Notes: generated from the sequence alone by a model not told the origin. Shown: positions 41,691 to 50,880, numbered from the stretch's first letter. The stretch is DNA of 64,000 nt from an uncultured Dehalococcoidia bacterium (GCA_958296115.1 OY282442.1:1838943-1902942); one strand, 5' to 3'. Translations and numbers: made by a program.

Positions 41691-43076
41691 GGCGAGGTGG
41701 AAGGAGTAGAGCGTCGCCGACGTGAGGTAGAACTTCAGGCGGATGGTCTTGCCGCGGAGGTGGTCCAGGGTGGTGTGGGACTGCCAGGTTACTTGGTGGC
41801 GGACCGAGTCGCCGTCGAATAGGGCGGAATCGAGGTGGCGCATGTCGTCGAACTGGAAGCCGTCTGCGTCCAGTACAGCGACGGCGAGCGCTCCGCCGCG
41901 GGCGTTTGCGTTGACGTGGAGCGCGCCGCCGCGGCAGGTGAAGGGCTTTGTGACGAGCCAGCCGGTCTCTGGGCCGGCGTCCAGGGACACGAAGCCGTCG
42001 AGCCGCAGCTTGCTGAGCATACCCCTGGCGTTGCGCTGCCGGAGGCCGTGGTCACCGTCGGAGCCTGAGCCGTAGAACCAGAGCTCGTCGCCTACGCGGA
42101 CCGGTTCCCTGGCGCATGCGACCATGCCCTGGTCGAGGCTGCCGCTGGGGCCCGTCGGGATGAATGAGGCGCGGCCGCCCGCTCGCGCCCATTCTATCCC
42201 GTCGCGGCTGACGGCAAGCTGGACGTCCATCATGCCGCCGGCCCTGGAGCGGGGTTCTTCGGGGTAGGTGTAGTAGGCCCAAGGCAGACCGAGGTAGAGG
42301 CCCTCGTACTTGAAGACCGGCATGTTGTAGAACTCGAGGTCCGGCTCGTCCTCGTCTGGGGCGAGTGCTGTTTCGGGTTCGCTCCAGGTGGTGAAATCGT
42401 CGCTGACGGAGCGTGCGATGAGGCGTCGGTACGGGCCTTGGACGGCTGCGCGTCCTGGCCGAACGTAGGCGACGTACTTGCCAACCCGCTCGTCCCAGCC
42501 GAGCAGGGAGTGGGTGTCGCCCGTGCCTGTGAGGACTGGGTTGCCCTCGAAGGGGGTCCAGCGGATGCCGTCTGGGGAGAAGGCGACGGAGACAGAGGCG
42601 GCCCTGTTCGGGCGCGGTATCGAAAAGTCCCAGTAGAGCATCTTGTAGCGCCGGGCCGGGTCAGGATCGCGCGGGTCGTGGATGACGTTTGGGACGCAGG
42701 CTTCCTCCATGACGCGGTTGTTGGCGGCGCTGCCTTCGACCTCGATGAGTCCGAGATCGGGCTTGCGCCAAAAGACGCCGTCCATCGACGTCGCGTAGCA
42801 GGCCGGATAGCGGTCGTAGTGCCAGCCCTGGTACCAAGCGCGGAACGACCCGTCGTCGTCTCGCATGACCGTGCCCACGAACCCCGCGTCGCGCTCCCAT
42901 GGCATGGACGGCCTGAGGATGGGGTTGCCGGCGTACTTGACGGGCTGGTTCATGGTCTTGGCGAGCCCGCGGATTTCGGATATGACGGCATCGTCTATGA
43001 AGAGCTGCCTGTGCTGGTAGGGGTTCATGTCCATTGGGCTTCCCGTTGCTGGCGCTTCATTCCACTCGTACTCCAT
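41688..43076 (-). CDS. Beta-propeller glycosidase-like protein (GH32/43/68-like fold)
   Basis: 462 aa from the ATG at 43076 (alternative ATG at 43034 with GGAAG upstream). Opens with HRQLFIDDAVISEIRGLA, then blades with AWYQGWHYDRYPACYATSMD, VAFSPDGIRW, LAVSRDGIEWARAG and a C-terminal beta-sandwich-like KLRLDGFVSLDAG...GWLVTKPF. The repeated SxDGIxW motifs are typical of five-bladed propellers. The -LFIDD- N-terminus and GFVSLDA C-terminus are shared with the genes at 43150 and 48686. No signal peptide, so it is probably intracellular. Catalytic acids cannot be assigned with confidence. Confidence 0.75.
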   Translation of the reverse strand: MEYEWNEAPATGSPMDMNPYQHRQLFIDDAVISEIRGLAKTMNQPVKYAGNPILRPSMPWERDAGFVGTVMRDDDGSFRAWYQGWHYDRYPACYATSMDGVFWRKPDLGLIEVEGSAANNRVMEEACVPNVIHDPRDPDPARRYKMLYWDFSIPRPNRAASVSVAFSPDGIRWTPFEGNPVLTGTGDTHSLLGWDERVGKYVAYVRPGRAAVQGPYRRLIARSVSDDFTTWSEPETALAPDEDEPDLEFYNMPVFKYEGLYLGLPWAYYTYPEEPRSRAGGMMDVQLAVSRDGIEWARAGGRASFIPTGPSGSLDQGMVACAREPVRVGDELWFYGSGSDGDHGLRQRNARGMLSKLRLDGFVSLDAGPETGWLVTKPFTCRGGALHVNANARGGALAVAVLDADGFQFDDMRHLDSALFDGDSVRHQVTWQSHTTLDHLRGKTIRLKFYLTSATLYSFHLA

Positions 43077-43149
43077 ACACCCCATCATACATCTTCCGGG
43101 TAGATATATCAGCGCATAGGGTATATGATCTCGGCGGAGGTGGCTCAAG

Positions 43150-44679
43150 GTGGCGAACAAGATTGCGGCTAATGACCGGCAGCCTATCGAGGTGGGCAGT
43201 AGGAAGCAGCTGTTCATTGACGACCGCTTCATAGACTCGAGCGAGAACGTCGAGCTGGTGATGAACCCGCCGCACATGGGCGAGGAGCCCATCCTGGTTC
43301 CGGACAGGCCGTGGGAGACGCGGATCGGCGGCTACAATACCGTAATCAGGGAGGGCGACCGGTTCCGGATGTGGTACGACTTCACGCCGCCGGAGGGCGA
43401 CCCGTCGGGGATAACGCGCGGGGTCGCCTACGCCGAGTCGTCGGACGGGATCCGCTGGGAGAAGCCTGATATCGGGCTGGTGGAGATTTGCGGATCCAGG
43501 GCCAACAACGTCGTCATCCCGCGCCTGCCTGATGCGCCTCGGGGCGAGACGGAGGGCGGCACGGTGATGCTCGACGCCAATCCGGACTGCCCGCCGGAGG
43601 AGCGGTACAAGTTCTGGACGAAGGTCCGAGGCATCCCGCCGGAGGACGAGGCGAGGGGTATGACCGGCCCGTTCTGGCAGATGCACTCGCAGGACGGCAT
43701 ATACTGGAACGCCTACCCGGACCGCATAGACACGCCCCACTGCGACACGCAGAACGTGCCGTTCTGGGACGACCGACTCGGCAGGTACGTCGGATACGGG
43801 CGGACGCGCAACCCGTACAAGGGATTCAAGGTGCGGGGCATCGGGCGCATCGAGTCGCCGGACTTCCACGACTGGTCGGAGATGGTGGAGGTGTTCCGGG
43901 CCGAGGAGTCAGAGTGGCGGGTGACGCCGCCCGCGGAGTGCGCCGACCGCCTCGGCGGGTACGTGGACGTCTATACGAACAGCGCGTGCAAGTATCCGTA
44001 TGCGGAGGACGTGTACCTGATGCTGCCGAGCTTCCTGTACCACTGGGAGTGCGTCGAGGTCGTTCGCGGCGAGGGTGACGAGGCCGGCGACATGCACGTC
44101 AACTACCCGGACACGTCGGACATTCGGCTGCTGACGAGCCGGGACGGCATCGCGTGGATGCAGGCCCCGGGGCGGCGTCCGTTCCTGCGCGTCGGTCTCG
44201 CGGGCGGGTCGAGGTCGCGGCAGCTATACACGGCGCCCGGCTTCGCGCGCGTGGGAGACGCGCTCTGGAACTACTGCTCTGGGTCGAACCGCAACCACTC
44301 CGGGCTGTTCGACCCAGAGTCGGACGGCGTGAAGTACGGCATATACGTCAACGAGTCGCGGCTGGACGGGTTCATATCGGCGGACACGCCCTACGATGGC
44401 GGCTGGCTGGTTACGCCGCCGATGATGTTCGAGGGCGGACGGCTGGAGCTGAACATAGACACGAGCGCCGGCGGCCTGGCTGCGGTCGAGTTTCAGACTG
44501 CGGATGGCGCCCCGATAGAGGGCTTCACGCGGCGGGACTGCGGCGCTATCAACGGCAACTCGACGAGGATGCCCGTAACCTTCGGAGGCGGCGCCGACGT
44601 GAGCGGGCTGGCAGACCGCGCGGTTCGGCTGCGGATAGAGACTTACGACGCGAAGCTGTATGCCTTCCGGTTCAAGTGA
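43150..44679 (+). CDS. Beta-propeller glycosidase-like protein (GH32/43/68-like fold)
   Basis: 509 aa from a GTG at 43150, with GGAGG about 10 nt upstream. Contains GSRKQLFIDDRFIDSSENV near residue 18, FRMWYDFTPPEGDPSGITRG, YAESSDGIRWEKPDIGLV, WQMHSQDGIYW and, near the C-terminus, SRLDGFISADTPYDGGWLVT and ELNIDTSAGGLAAVEFQ. It shares its architecture with the divergent gene at 41688-43076 (73 bp between start codons) and with 48686-50251. No signal peptide. Its neighbour, a Gfo/Idh/MocA oxidoreductase, supports a sugar-related role. Confidence 0.75.
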   Translation: MANKIAANDRQPIEVGSRKQLFIDDRFIDSSENVELVMNPPHMGEEPILVPDRPWETRIGGYNTVIREGDRFRMWYDFTPPEGDPSGITRGVAYAESSDGIRWEKPDIGLVEICGSRANNVVIPRLPDAPRGETEGGTVMLDANPDCPPEERYKFWTKVRGIPPEDEARGMTGPFWQMHSQDGIYWNAYPDRIDTPHCDTQNVPFWDDRLGRYVGYGRTRNPYKGFKVRGIGRIESPDFHDWSEMVEVFRAEESEWRVTPPAECADRLGGYVDVYTNSACKYPYAEDVYLMLPSFLYHWECVEVVRGEGDEAGDMHVNYPDTSDIRLLTSRDGIAWMQAPGRRPFLRVGLAGGSRSRQLYTAPGFARVGDALWNYCSGSNRNHSGLFDPESDGVKYGIYVNESRLDGFISADTPYDGGWLVTPPMMFEGGRLELNIDTSAGGLAAVEFQTADGAPIEGFTRRDCGAINGNSTRMPVTFGGGADVSGLADRAVRLRIETYDAKLYAFRFK

Positions 44680-44683
44680 GCCG

Positions 44684-45790
44684 TCAGCCGCCGGGGATAT
44701 AGAGGCTCCGGTCCTGGACCGGCAGGGTAACGCGGGCGCCGCCCTGGAGGTGGGAGTGGGCGATGCCGAACTGGGTCTCGACAGCCTGCATGGTGACGTC
44801 GATGTTGCCTGTGGCGCGCTGGCCGGTCTCCATCTCTCGGATGACGCTGCGCACGGTGGCGACGGTCGGGCTGTCGCCCGTGGGCCTGATCTCGGTCTCC
44901 TCAACGGCTGAGCTGCCCTTGCCGGCGCGTCGAATCCTGAATAGCTCGCCGTTCTCCCACGAGTAGGCCTTGCCCTCCGTGCCGTATATCTCGATGTCGA
45001 GGCTGCCGATTGGCACGAACATGGCCTCGACGCCGTTCTCGTAGCCCACGCGGAAGTAGCCCACCATCGGGTCCGCTATCTCCTCGCCCGGCGGGGCCAC
45101 GAAGCTATGGGTCTCGGCGTCGTAGTCCGGGTAGGCGCGCGGCCGCTCGGCGGCGCGGCCGCCTTCCAGCAGGTCGCCTTTCTGGACCAGCGTACCCTCG
45201 ACCCATAGCGGCGTCGGGTCTCCGATTTGCATCTGCACGAGGTCTATGGTGTGCGGGTGGTGCTTGATAAGGTCTGTATGGGTGTGCATGACGACGTATC
45301 GGGGCTCGCCGATGTCTCCGTCGGCGATTGCGGCAGCCATGCGGACGAAACCGTCGTGGTGGCGGCGCATTGCGCCCCAGTTGAAGGCGACGCCGTTGGA
45401 TCTGACCGCGGCGGCGACCTGGTCGGCCTCGGCGAGGGAGGCGCACAGCCCCTTTTCGGCGTAGATGCCGCGCACTCCATGCTCGGCGGCGAAGATTATG
45501 GGCGCGGCTCGGTGTACCGATGGGGTGGTAACGCTTACGATGTCGGGGCGCTCCTTCTCTATCATCTCGCGGTAGTCGAGGTAGGCGTTGGAGACGCCGA
45601 AGCGCTTGCTGAACCGCTCCAGGCGCTCATTGCCGCGGTTGGCGACGGCGACTACCTCGGTCTCGGCTATCGCCGCGTAGGCGCTGAAGTGCCCGTATGG
45701 GCTGGAGAAGGCGTTGCTCGGGACTTCGTCCTCTATCAGGCCGCCCATGCGGCCGGTCCCGATGATGGCTACCTTATACTTGGCTGTCAT
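44684..45790 (-). CDS. Gfo/Idh/MocA family oxidoreductase
   Basis: NAD(P)-dependent sugar or inositol-type dehydrogenase, 368 aa. N-terminal Rossmann motif YKVAIIGTGRMGGLIEDE, then TEVVAVANRGNERLERFSKR and DIVSVTTPSVHRAAPIIFAA. The usual EKP motif is here AEKGLCASLAEADQ with EKG, a variation at a catalytic lysine segment. C-terminal domain: FNWGAMRRHHDGFVRM, then HTHTDLIKHHPHTIDLVQMQ with the putative catalytic histidines. Convergent with the beta-propeller gene, 4 bp apart. Substrate unknown. Confidence 0.88.
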   Translation of the reverse strand: MTAKYKVAIIGTGRMGGLIEDEVPSNAFSSPYGHFSAYAAIAETEVVAVANRGNERLERFSKRFGVSNAYLDYREMIEKERPDIVSVTTPSVHRAAPIIFAAEHGVRGIYAEKGLCASLAEADQVAAAVRSNGVAFNWGAMRRHHDGFVRMAAAIADGDIGEPRYVVMHTHTDLIKHHPHTIDLVQMQIGDPTPLWVEGTLVQKGDLLEGGRAAERPRAYPDYDAETHSFVAPPGEEIADPMVGYFRVGYENGVEAMFVPIGSLDIEIYGTEGKAYSWENGELFRIRRAGKGSSAVEETEIRPTGDSPTVATVRSVIREMETGQRATGNIDVTMQAVETQFGIAHSHLQGGARVTLPVQDRSLYIPGG

Positions 45791-46008
45791 GTTCGCGGGT
45801 CCTCATCTTGGCTTGGGTAAGGGCACTCTATCAGACTGCCGGGTTGGGACGCAAACGTAGGGCAACCTTCCCGTACCGCGAACTGGTCCCGCCTGTTGCT
45901 GCGTATTGGCGCTCTGATGGTGACGCTCATGGCAGTTCTCTTCGCCGCCCTGCGGTTCCTGAACTAGGCGGGCCGAGCCGTGACCGGGCGGCTCTTGCCG
46001 CCGCGTTC

Positions 46009-47775
46009 CTAGCGCGAGTCCCTGGGGACTATGGGCAAGACCAAGCGGGAGGGGAGCTCCGGACTGTGGTGTACGGTCTGGAGAGCGGACGTAACGGTCA
46101 CGTCGGACCCGATAGGCAGGCCCGAATTGGCGTTGCGGTCGTACTTGGGGAAGTTGCTGCTGGAGATCTCGAGGCGCACGCGGTGGCCCTTCCTGAACAG
46201 GTTGCTCGTCGCCCAGAGGTCGATACTGTACTCATAGACCAACCCCGGCTCTATGTGGGGGGCGGTCAGCTCGGCCGCGCGGCATCTGGCGCGGACTATT
46301 CCCTCGGTCAGGTTGCTCGCGTACCCGTCGGGGCGGACGTCCACCAGCTTCGCCGTGAAGTCCGTGTCGCGCGCCGAGCTGGATGCGTACAGGGTTACGG
46401 TGACCGGGCCGGTCACCTCTATGTCCCGCTCCAAAGGCAGCGAGGTATATACCAGCACGTCGTGGCGCGACTCGACGCCGCGCTGGTCGTATGCCCCCGC
46501 GGGCACGACTCCCTCATCACAGATCACCGGCCCGCCCCTGGTGGGCACGGGGTCTATCGGGTTATAGACGTACACGTCCGGTGGCTCGCCGCCGCTGGGG
46601 GCGTCCCTGTCGAGCCAGCCGTCTCCCAGCAGCGAGTTGGCTTTGCCGAGGCTGCGCAGGAAGAACGGGACCGGCTCGGCCCTGGACAGCGGCCACTCGT
46701 CTTCGCTGCGCCACACGTTCTCGCCCATCACGAATATGGAGACGGGGCGGTCGTCGGGCAAGCCGTTGTCCTCGTCCTTGAGCCAGTGGTCGAAGTGCCT
46801 GAGGATCTGTCCATGGAGGTCTATTCCGTAGGCCGAGGAGGCCGCGCTGCCGAAGCTGCGCTCGCCCGCCACGCTGCCGCCGATGGCCGAATGCGCCCAC
46901 GGGCCGACCACGAGCCTCTGCCCGCGCCTGGCGGACTCGGAACCGCCCGACTCGCGCATCCCGGTGAAGTTGCGGATAGTGCCGCCCAGGAAGATATCGT
47001 ACCAGCCTCCGTAGTTGAAGGCGGGAACCGTTATCTCCGAGTGCGCTTCCTCTATGGAGATGGCCTTCCAGTAGCCGTCGTATTCGGGATGGTCGAGCCA
47101 GTCGAAGTAGTATGGCGCTATGCCGCCCTCCAAGTCCGGATTCCCCCTCACTGGCAGATGAGAGAGGCTGCCCAGCAGGTTGTCCTTTGCCTCTATCAGC
47201 ATCTCGTACTGCGCGGGCGAGAGGTATAGCCGCGTGGACAGGTTGCGCCAGTTCTCCGAGATGAGCGGGCCGAGCGTCCAGTACAGGTTGAAGCCGAGCT
47301 CGAACGCGCCGCCGCGCCACGCCCAGCCGTCGTGATAGTTGGACGCCGTAACGCCCGGCGCTATTGCCCCCAGCGACGGCGGCCTCGCCTTGGCCGCGAG
47401 CCACTGAGTCGCGCCTACGTAGGACGAGCCGAACATCCCCACCCGCCCATTGCACCACGGCTGCCCCGCGACCCACTCGACGGAGTCGTAGCCGTCGTTC
47501 ATCTCGTCCACGAACGGGTAGAACTCGCCGTCCGAGGTGAACCGCCCGCGAACGTCCTGTATCACCACGGCGTAGCCCGACATGGCCGCGCGGATGGCGT
47601 CGAGGGCGTAGCCCCTGCTGTGCGGCGTACTCTTGTCGTAGGGCGTGCGCTGGAGGAGAGCGGGCAGCTTGCCCGCCCCGTCAGGACGGAACACGTCCAC
47701 GTAGGTAATCGTCCCGTCCCGCAGCATCAACGGCTGGTCGGGGTCCAGCCTGACCGAGTTGGAGTTGGCAGCCAT
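46009..47775 (-). CDS. CocE/NonD family hydrolase (X-Pro dipeptidyl-peptidase-like)
   Basis: Serine hydrolase of 588 aa. Alpha/beta hydrolase domain: PALLQRTPYDKSTPHSRGYA, VVIQDVRGRFTSDGEFYPF near residue 75, and the nucleophile elbow GMFGSSYVGATQWLAA near residue 113. A cap with many tryptophans follows, then HWLKDEDNGLPDDRPVSIFV, and from about residue 420 the C-terminal jelly-roll domain (SRHDVLVYTSLPLERDIEVT, RLEISSSNFPKYDRNANSG). No signal peptide. Family members cleave esters, beta-lactam side chains or X-Pro peptides; the substrate here is unknown. Confidence 0.9.
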   Translation of the reverse strand: MAANSNSVRLDPDQPLMLRDGTITYVDVFRPDGAGKLPALLQRTPYDKSTPHSRGYALDAIRAAMSGYAVVIQDVRGRFTSDGEFYPFVDEMNDGYDSVEWVAGQPWCNGRVGMFGSSYVGATQWLAAKARPPSLGAIAPGVTASNYHDGWAWRGGAFELGFNLYWTLGPLISENWRNLSTRLYLSPAQYEMLIEAKDNLLGSLSHLPVRGNPDLEGGIAPYYFDWLDHPEYDGYWKAISIEEAHSEITVPAFNYGGWYDIFLGGTIRNFTGMRESGGSESARRGQRLVVGPWAHSAIGGSVAGERSFGSAASSAYGIDLHGQILRHFDHWLKDEDNGLPDDRPVSIFVMGENVWRSEDEWPLSRAEPVPFFLRSLGKANSLLGDGWLDRDAPSGGEPPDVYVYNPIDPVPTRGGPVICDEGVVPAGAYDQRGVESRHDVLVYTSLPLERDIEVTGPVTVTLYASSSARDTDFTAKLVDVRPDGYASNLTEGIVRARCRAAELTAPHIEPGLVYEYSIDLWATSNLFRKGHRVRLEISSSNFPKYDRNANSGLPIGSDVTVTSALQTVHHSPELPSRLVLPIVPRDSR

Positions 47776-47838
47776 CCAGCGGTGTCTCCATGTGTCGCGT
47801 TCGACGGCGCGGAGGAAGTGGACGCGCCAGCCGCCGAT

Positions 47839-47844
47839 ATTATA
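47839..47844 (-). promoter_or_regulatory. -10 element for the CocE-type hydrolase gene
   Basis: Perfect TATAAT on the minus strand, 63 nt before the ATG at 47775. No good -35 is seen. Confidence 0.4.
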
Positions 47845-47911
47845 CTATGCGCGGCTGGGAGGAAATTTCCCTGGCGCGAGAATATCAGGATGAGGGGAGC
47901 CGCTCTCGCAG

Positions 47912-47950
47912 CCCCTTCTCCCCTCGCGGGAGAAGGTTAGGATGAGGGGG
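47912..47950 (-). repeat. Diverged CCCTCACCC-type repeat, reverse orientation
   Basis: CCCCTTCTCCCCTCGCGGGAGAAGG followed by TTAGGATGAGGGGG. It forms a head-to-head pair with the next copy. Confidence 0.65.
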
Positions 47951-47966
47951 ACTCGCCCTGCCAAGT

Positions 47967-48006
47967 TCACCCTCACCTCAATCCTCTCCCATCGAGGGAG
48001 AGGAGG
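47967..48006 (+). repeat. CCCTCACCC-type repeat that may supply a Shine-Dalgarno
   Basis: TCACCCTCACCTCAA, TCCTCTCCC, loop ATCGA, GGGAGAGGAGGG. Its right arm AGGAGGG ends about 12 nt before the HEPN gene ATG and could act as the ribosome binding site. Confidence 0.7.
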
Positions 48007-48018
48007 GAAGGCGGCGAG

Positions 48019-48672
48019 ATGGACACAGTAACATTCAAGACGCTGGAAGCGGAGCGGAAGCGCATCGAAAACACGCTGCCCGAGAATCTGGGGCTCCGTA
48101 TGCGCCGGGCCACGAGTTGGATAGGGCGGGCAGAGAAGGCGTCCGACGCCGACGCCAGGTTCATCTTCTATTGGATAGCCTTCAACGCGATCTATGGAAG
48201 TGACACCTCCGACCAGCCTGATACAGAGGAGGCCAAGTTCAGGGAATACTTTGGCAGGGTACTGAATCTCGACCCAGACCGCAGGATATACTACGGGTTC
48301 ATGCAGAAGTTCTCCGGCTCGATTGATGGATTCATAGGCAACAGGTATGTGTTCAAACCGTTTTGGAGCCACTACAATGGGCGGCCTGGCTATGGGAATT
48401 GGAGAGCGCGATTCGATAGCAGTTACCGCGACTTTGGAGAAGCGATGAAGGGAGGCGGCGACGCCAAAGTCATCCTGAGCACTCTGTTCGACCGCCTGTA
48501 CGTGCTTCGCAACCAGCTTGTGCATGGCGGCGCGACCTGGGATGGCTCGAAGAACCGCTGCCAGGTCGAGGACGGCGCGCACATCATGGCCTTCCTGGTT
48601 CCGCTCTTCGTATCGCTGATGATGACCAACCCCCAGGTAGAGTGGGGGCCCTCTCACTACCCAGTCGTGTAA
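48019..48672 (+). CDS. HEPN-like domain protein
   Basis: 217 aa, largely helical. The HEPN signature Rx4H is seen in VLRNQLVHGGATW near residue 160, preceded by an ARFIFYWIAFNAIYG helix near residue 50 typical of Apea-like or large HEPN families. Proteins with this motif are often metal-independent ribonucleases in toxin or defence systems. No nucleotidyltransferase (MNT) partner is adjacent, and the next gene is a beta-propeller protein 13 bp downstream, so a classic MNT-HEPN pair is unlikely. Confidence 0.65.
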   Translation: MDTVTFKTLEAERKRIENTLPENLGLRMRRATSWIGRAEKASDADARFIFYWIAFNAIYGSDTSDQPDTEEAKFREYFGRVLNLDPDRRIYYGFMQKFSGSIDGFIGNRYVFKPFWSHYNGRPGYGNWRARFDSSYRDFGEAMKGGGDAKVILSTLFDRLYVLRNQLVHGGATWDGSKNRCQVEDGAHIMAFLVPLFVSLMMTNPQVEWGPSHYPVV

Positions 48673-48685
48673 GGAGTAACAGAAG

Positions 48686-50251
48686 ATGACACAGCCGTTG
48701 ATAGACCCCAAGGCTCACAAGCAGCTCTTCCTCGACGACCACGCGCTCGAGCGGACGTATGCAATCCAGCGCACGCTTCACCAGCCCGACCGCAAGGGCG
48801 CCGTTCTGCGCCGTGACCGGTCCATGGGTCAGGTCCGCGTCGCGGCCTGGTCCACGCCCATCTGGAACCCTGAGAAGGACCTCTGGGAGTGGTGGTACAA
48901 CGGGCATTACGGGGAGACGGACGCCTATTTCAACCACTACGCCACTTCGGTCGACGGCGTCCATTGGGACAAGCCGGCTCTCGGCCTGTACGAGTGGCAG
49001 GGGTCCAAGGACAACAACATCGCGCTCGATCCGTCCGGCAAGATGGGCGAGCTCGACTCCCAGCGCGGGCTGGGTCTCTACCATATCCTCCGCGATGACA
49101 GAGACCCCGACGCCGGCCGGCGCTACAAGGGGCTGTTTGGCGCGAGAGACAGGCATCTCGGCGTATCGCCGGACGGCTTCGATTGGACGATGCTGGACAC
49201 GCCGCCGATTCCAAGCCAGGACACGTCCAAGTTCTTCTACGACCCATACACCGAGCAGTTCGTGGCGACCGTGAAGCAGCCTACGCGATGGGGCCGCTCC
49301 GTGTGGGTCTCGACCAGCAAGAGCTTCGACCGCTTCACCAAGCCGCGCCTCGTTCTCCACTCCGACGAGACTGATTGGGAGAACTGCCGCCGCCGCGTCC
49401 GCAAGATAGTCGAAGACCCGGCCTACTTCACTCCGCCCATCGTAGATGACGAGGACTACATCGCGGAGGTCTATCTGATGCCGGTGATGCCCTACGAGGG
49501 GGTGTACGTCGGCTTCCCGAACCTGTTCAACCCGTTCGGGGCGATACCCGCGCCGCACATGAACTTCACGCGGATCAACCAGCCCGAGCTGGCGGTTTCG
49601 CGCAACCTCTACGACTGGGAGCGGGTGGCCGACAGGTCGCTATTCCTGCCGGTCCACCCGTGGGACGGCAGTGCATACGACACGAGCCAGATCAGCATAT
49701 GCGGCGCGCCCATCGCGCGGGGCGGCGAGATATGGATCTACTACAACGGCTACCGCATACCGGGCTACAAGCATCTGCACGAGATCTACGACAGGAACCG
49801 CGAGCTGTTCAGGCTGAACATAGACCCGGCCGTGTTCGAGGACATCGGGGCGATGAACCTTGCGACGCTGCGGCTCGACGGCTTCGTGTCGCTGGACGCG
49901 GCGGAGGTCGGCAAGGTGGTGACCAAGCCGTTCGAGTGGCGCGGCGAGCGGCTCTACGTGAACGTGGACGCCAAGTGGGGCGAGCTCCGCGCGGAGATAC
50001 TCGGCGCGGACAGCAACGAACCCGCCGAACCCGCCGGCCCGACCATAGGGCCCGGCCTGCCGGCGGCGTTCGGCCCGGACAATTTCCCCGTCCAGCCCGG
50101 CTTCGACAGGGGAGCGGCCGTCCCCATCACCGGCGACCACATCCGCGCGGAAGTCCGCTGGGACAACGCCGAGCGGCCGTCGTTCGAGCGGCCTGTGCGG
50201 CTGAGGTTCACGATGCGGCAGGCGCGGTTGTATTCGTTCTGGCTGGAGTAG
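48686..50251 (+). CDS. Beta-propeller glycosidase-like protein (GH32/43/68-like fold)
   Basis: 521 aa, preceded by AAGGAG. Opens with HKQLFLDDHALERTYAIQRT, then LWEWWYNGHYGETDAYFNHY, ATSVDGVHWDKPALGLYEW, LAVSRNLYDWERVADRSLFL and GGEIWIYYNGYRIPGYKHLH. The C-terminal part LRLDGFVSLDAAEVGKVVTK and LYVNVDAKWGELRAEILG matches the C-termini of the genes at 41688 and 43150. The last residues LRFTMRQARLYSFWLE parallel RLRIETYDAKLYAFRFK and RLKFYLTSATLYSFHLA, confirming one family. No signal peptide is seen. Confidence 0.78.
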   Translation: MTQPLIDPKAHKQLFLDDHALERTYAIQRTLHQPDRKGAVLRRDRSMGQVRVAAWSTPIWNPEKDLWEWWYNGHYGETDAYFNHYATSVDGVHWDKPALGLYEWQGSKDNNIALDPSGKMGELDSQRGLGLYHILRDDRDPDAGRRYKGLFGARDRHLGVSPDGFDWTMLDTPPIPSQDTSKFFYDPYTEQFVATVKQPTRWGRSVWVSTSKSFDRFTKPRLVLHSDETDWENCRRRVRKIVEDPAYFTPPIVDDEDYIAEVYLMPVMPYEGVYVGFPNLFNPFGAIPAPHMNFTRINQPELAVSRNLYDWERVADRSLFLPVHPWDGSAYDTSQISICGAPIARGGEIWIYYNGYRIPGYKHLHEIYDRNRELFRLNIDPAVFEDIGAMNLATLRLDGFVSLDAAEVGKVVTKPFEWRGERLYVNVDAKWGELRAEILGADSNEPAEPAGPTIGPGLPAAFGPDNFPVQPGFDRGAAVPITGDHIRAEVRWDNAERPSFERPVRLRFTMRQARLYSFWLE

Positions 50252-50255
50252 TGGA

Positions 50256-50296
50256 TCACCCTCACCCTAACCCTCTCCCGTCGAGGGAGAGGGGAT
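50256..50296 (+). repeat. CCCTCACCCTAACCCTCTCCC-type intergenic repeat
   Basis: Near-consensus forward copy with loop GTCGA, 4 bp after the beta-propeller stop codon. Confidence 0.85.
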
Positions 50297-50325
50297 AAGA
50301 CTTGGAGGCAGTGAGGGGGCTGAGG

Positions 50326-50802
50326 TTACGCTTTGCTGCGGTGGTTCCAGCCGGGGAGGGCGGCCGCCTGTAGGATCCACGCCGTCATTCGCTCTCCGTC
50401 GAGCTCCCCTTCGTGGATGTCGATCCAGCGCGCGTCCTTGTCCTTGCCTGAGCCGGGCGGGGCGGGTTGCAGCGACGCGCCTTGGAAGAAGGTTACCTTG
50501 ACGTAGCGGGTGAAGACATGGAAGGAGACGAACCACCCCTGGCCCTCGACGCCGTAGAAGGGCGAGTTCCATCTCACGGCCTTGCGCACGTGAGGCACGT
50601 TATGCGTGATGAGGTTGTCGAGGCAGCGTCCGAGGTCGCTCTTCCAGCCGGGCATAGCCGCGATGTAGGCTTGGACGGGGGCGTCGCCGTCGCCCTTCGC
50701 GATCTGCGGGTTGCCGCCTGAGAGGAGCGCAGGCCCCGCGGCGGTCTTCTCTGCGGTCTCCGTTGGTTTCCTGGACGTGTCGAGGTTTTCCTGATTCGAC
50801 AT
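50326..50802 (-). CDS. DUF1801 (YdhG/YdeI-like) domain protein
   Basis: 158 aa from the ATG at 50802, chosen because AGGAGG is 9 nt upstream. After a variable N-terminus the DUF1801 fold shows: VQAYIAAMPGWKSDLGRCLD near residue 43, VRKAVRWNSPFYGVEGQGWF near residue 72, VSFHVFTRYVKVTFFQGASL near residue 92 and DIHEGELDGERMTAWILQAA near residue 130. The family has an iron-chaperone-like fold, but its function in bacteria is not established. It stands alone, convergent with the beta-propeller gene. Confidence 0.85.
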   Translation of the reverse strand: MSNQENLDTSRKPTETAEKTAAGPALLSGGNPQIAKGDGDAPVQAYIAAMPGWKSDLGRCLDNLITHNVPHVRKAVRWNSPFYGVEGQGWFVSFHVFTRYVKVTFFQGASLQPAPPGSGKDKDARWIDIHEGELDGERMTAWILQAAALPGWNHRSKA

Positions 50803-50863
50803 GTAGCCTACCTCCTCGCCAAGCGTGTTCAGAGCGCATATTACACGAAGTATTGGGAGAAGC

Positions 50864-50880
50864 GCAGGCGGGACGCCTGC
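50864..50880. repeat. GCAGGCG hairpin repeat
   Basis: GCAGGCG-GGA-CGCCTGC at the left end of long-repeat copy B, identical to 13056-13072. Confidence 0.7.

Noticed and set aside
45866..45967. Short hydrophobic ORF between the Gfo/Idh/MocA and CocE-type genes
   Set aside because: About 16 to 30 residues with no ribosome site or recognisable family; possibly a remnant, but not supportable.
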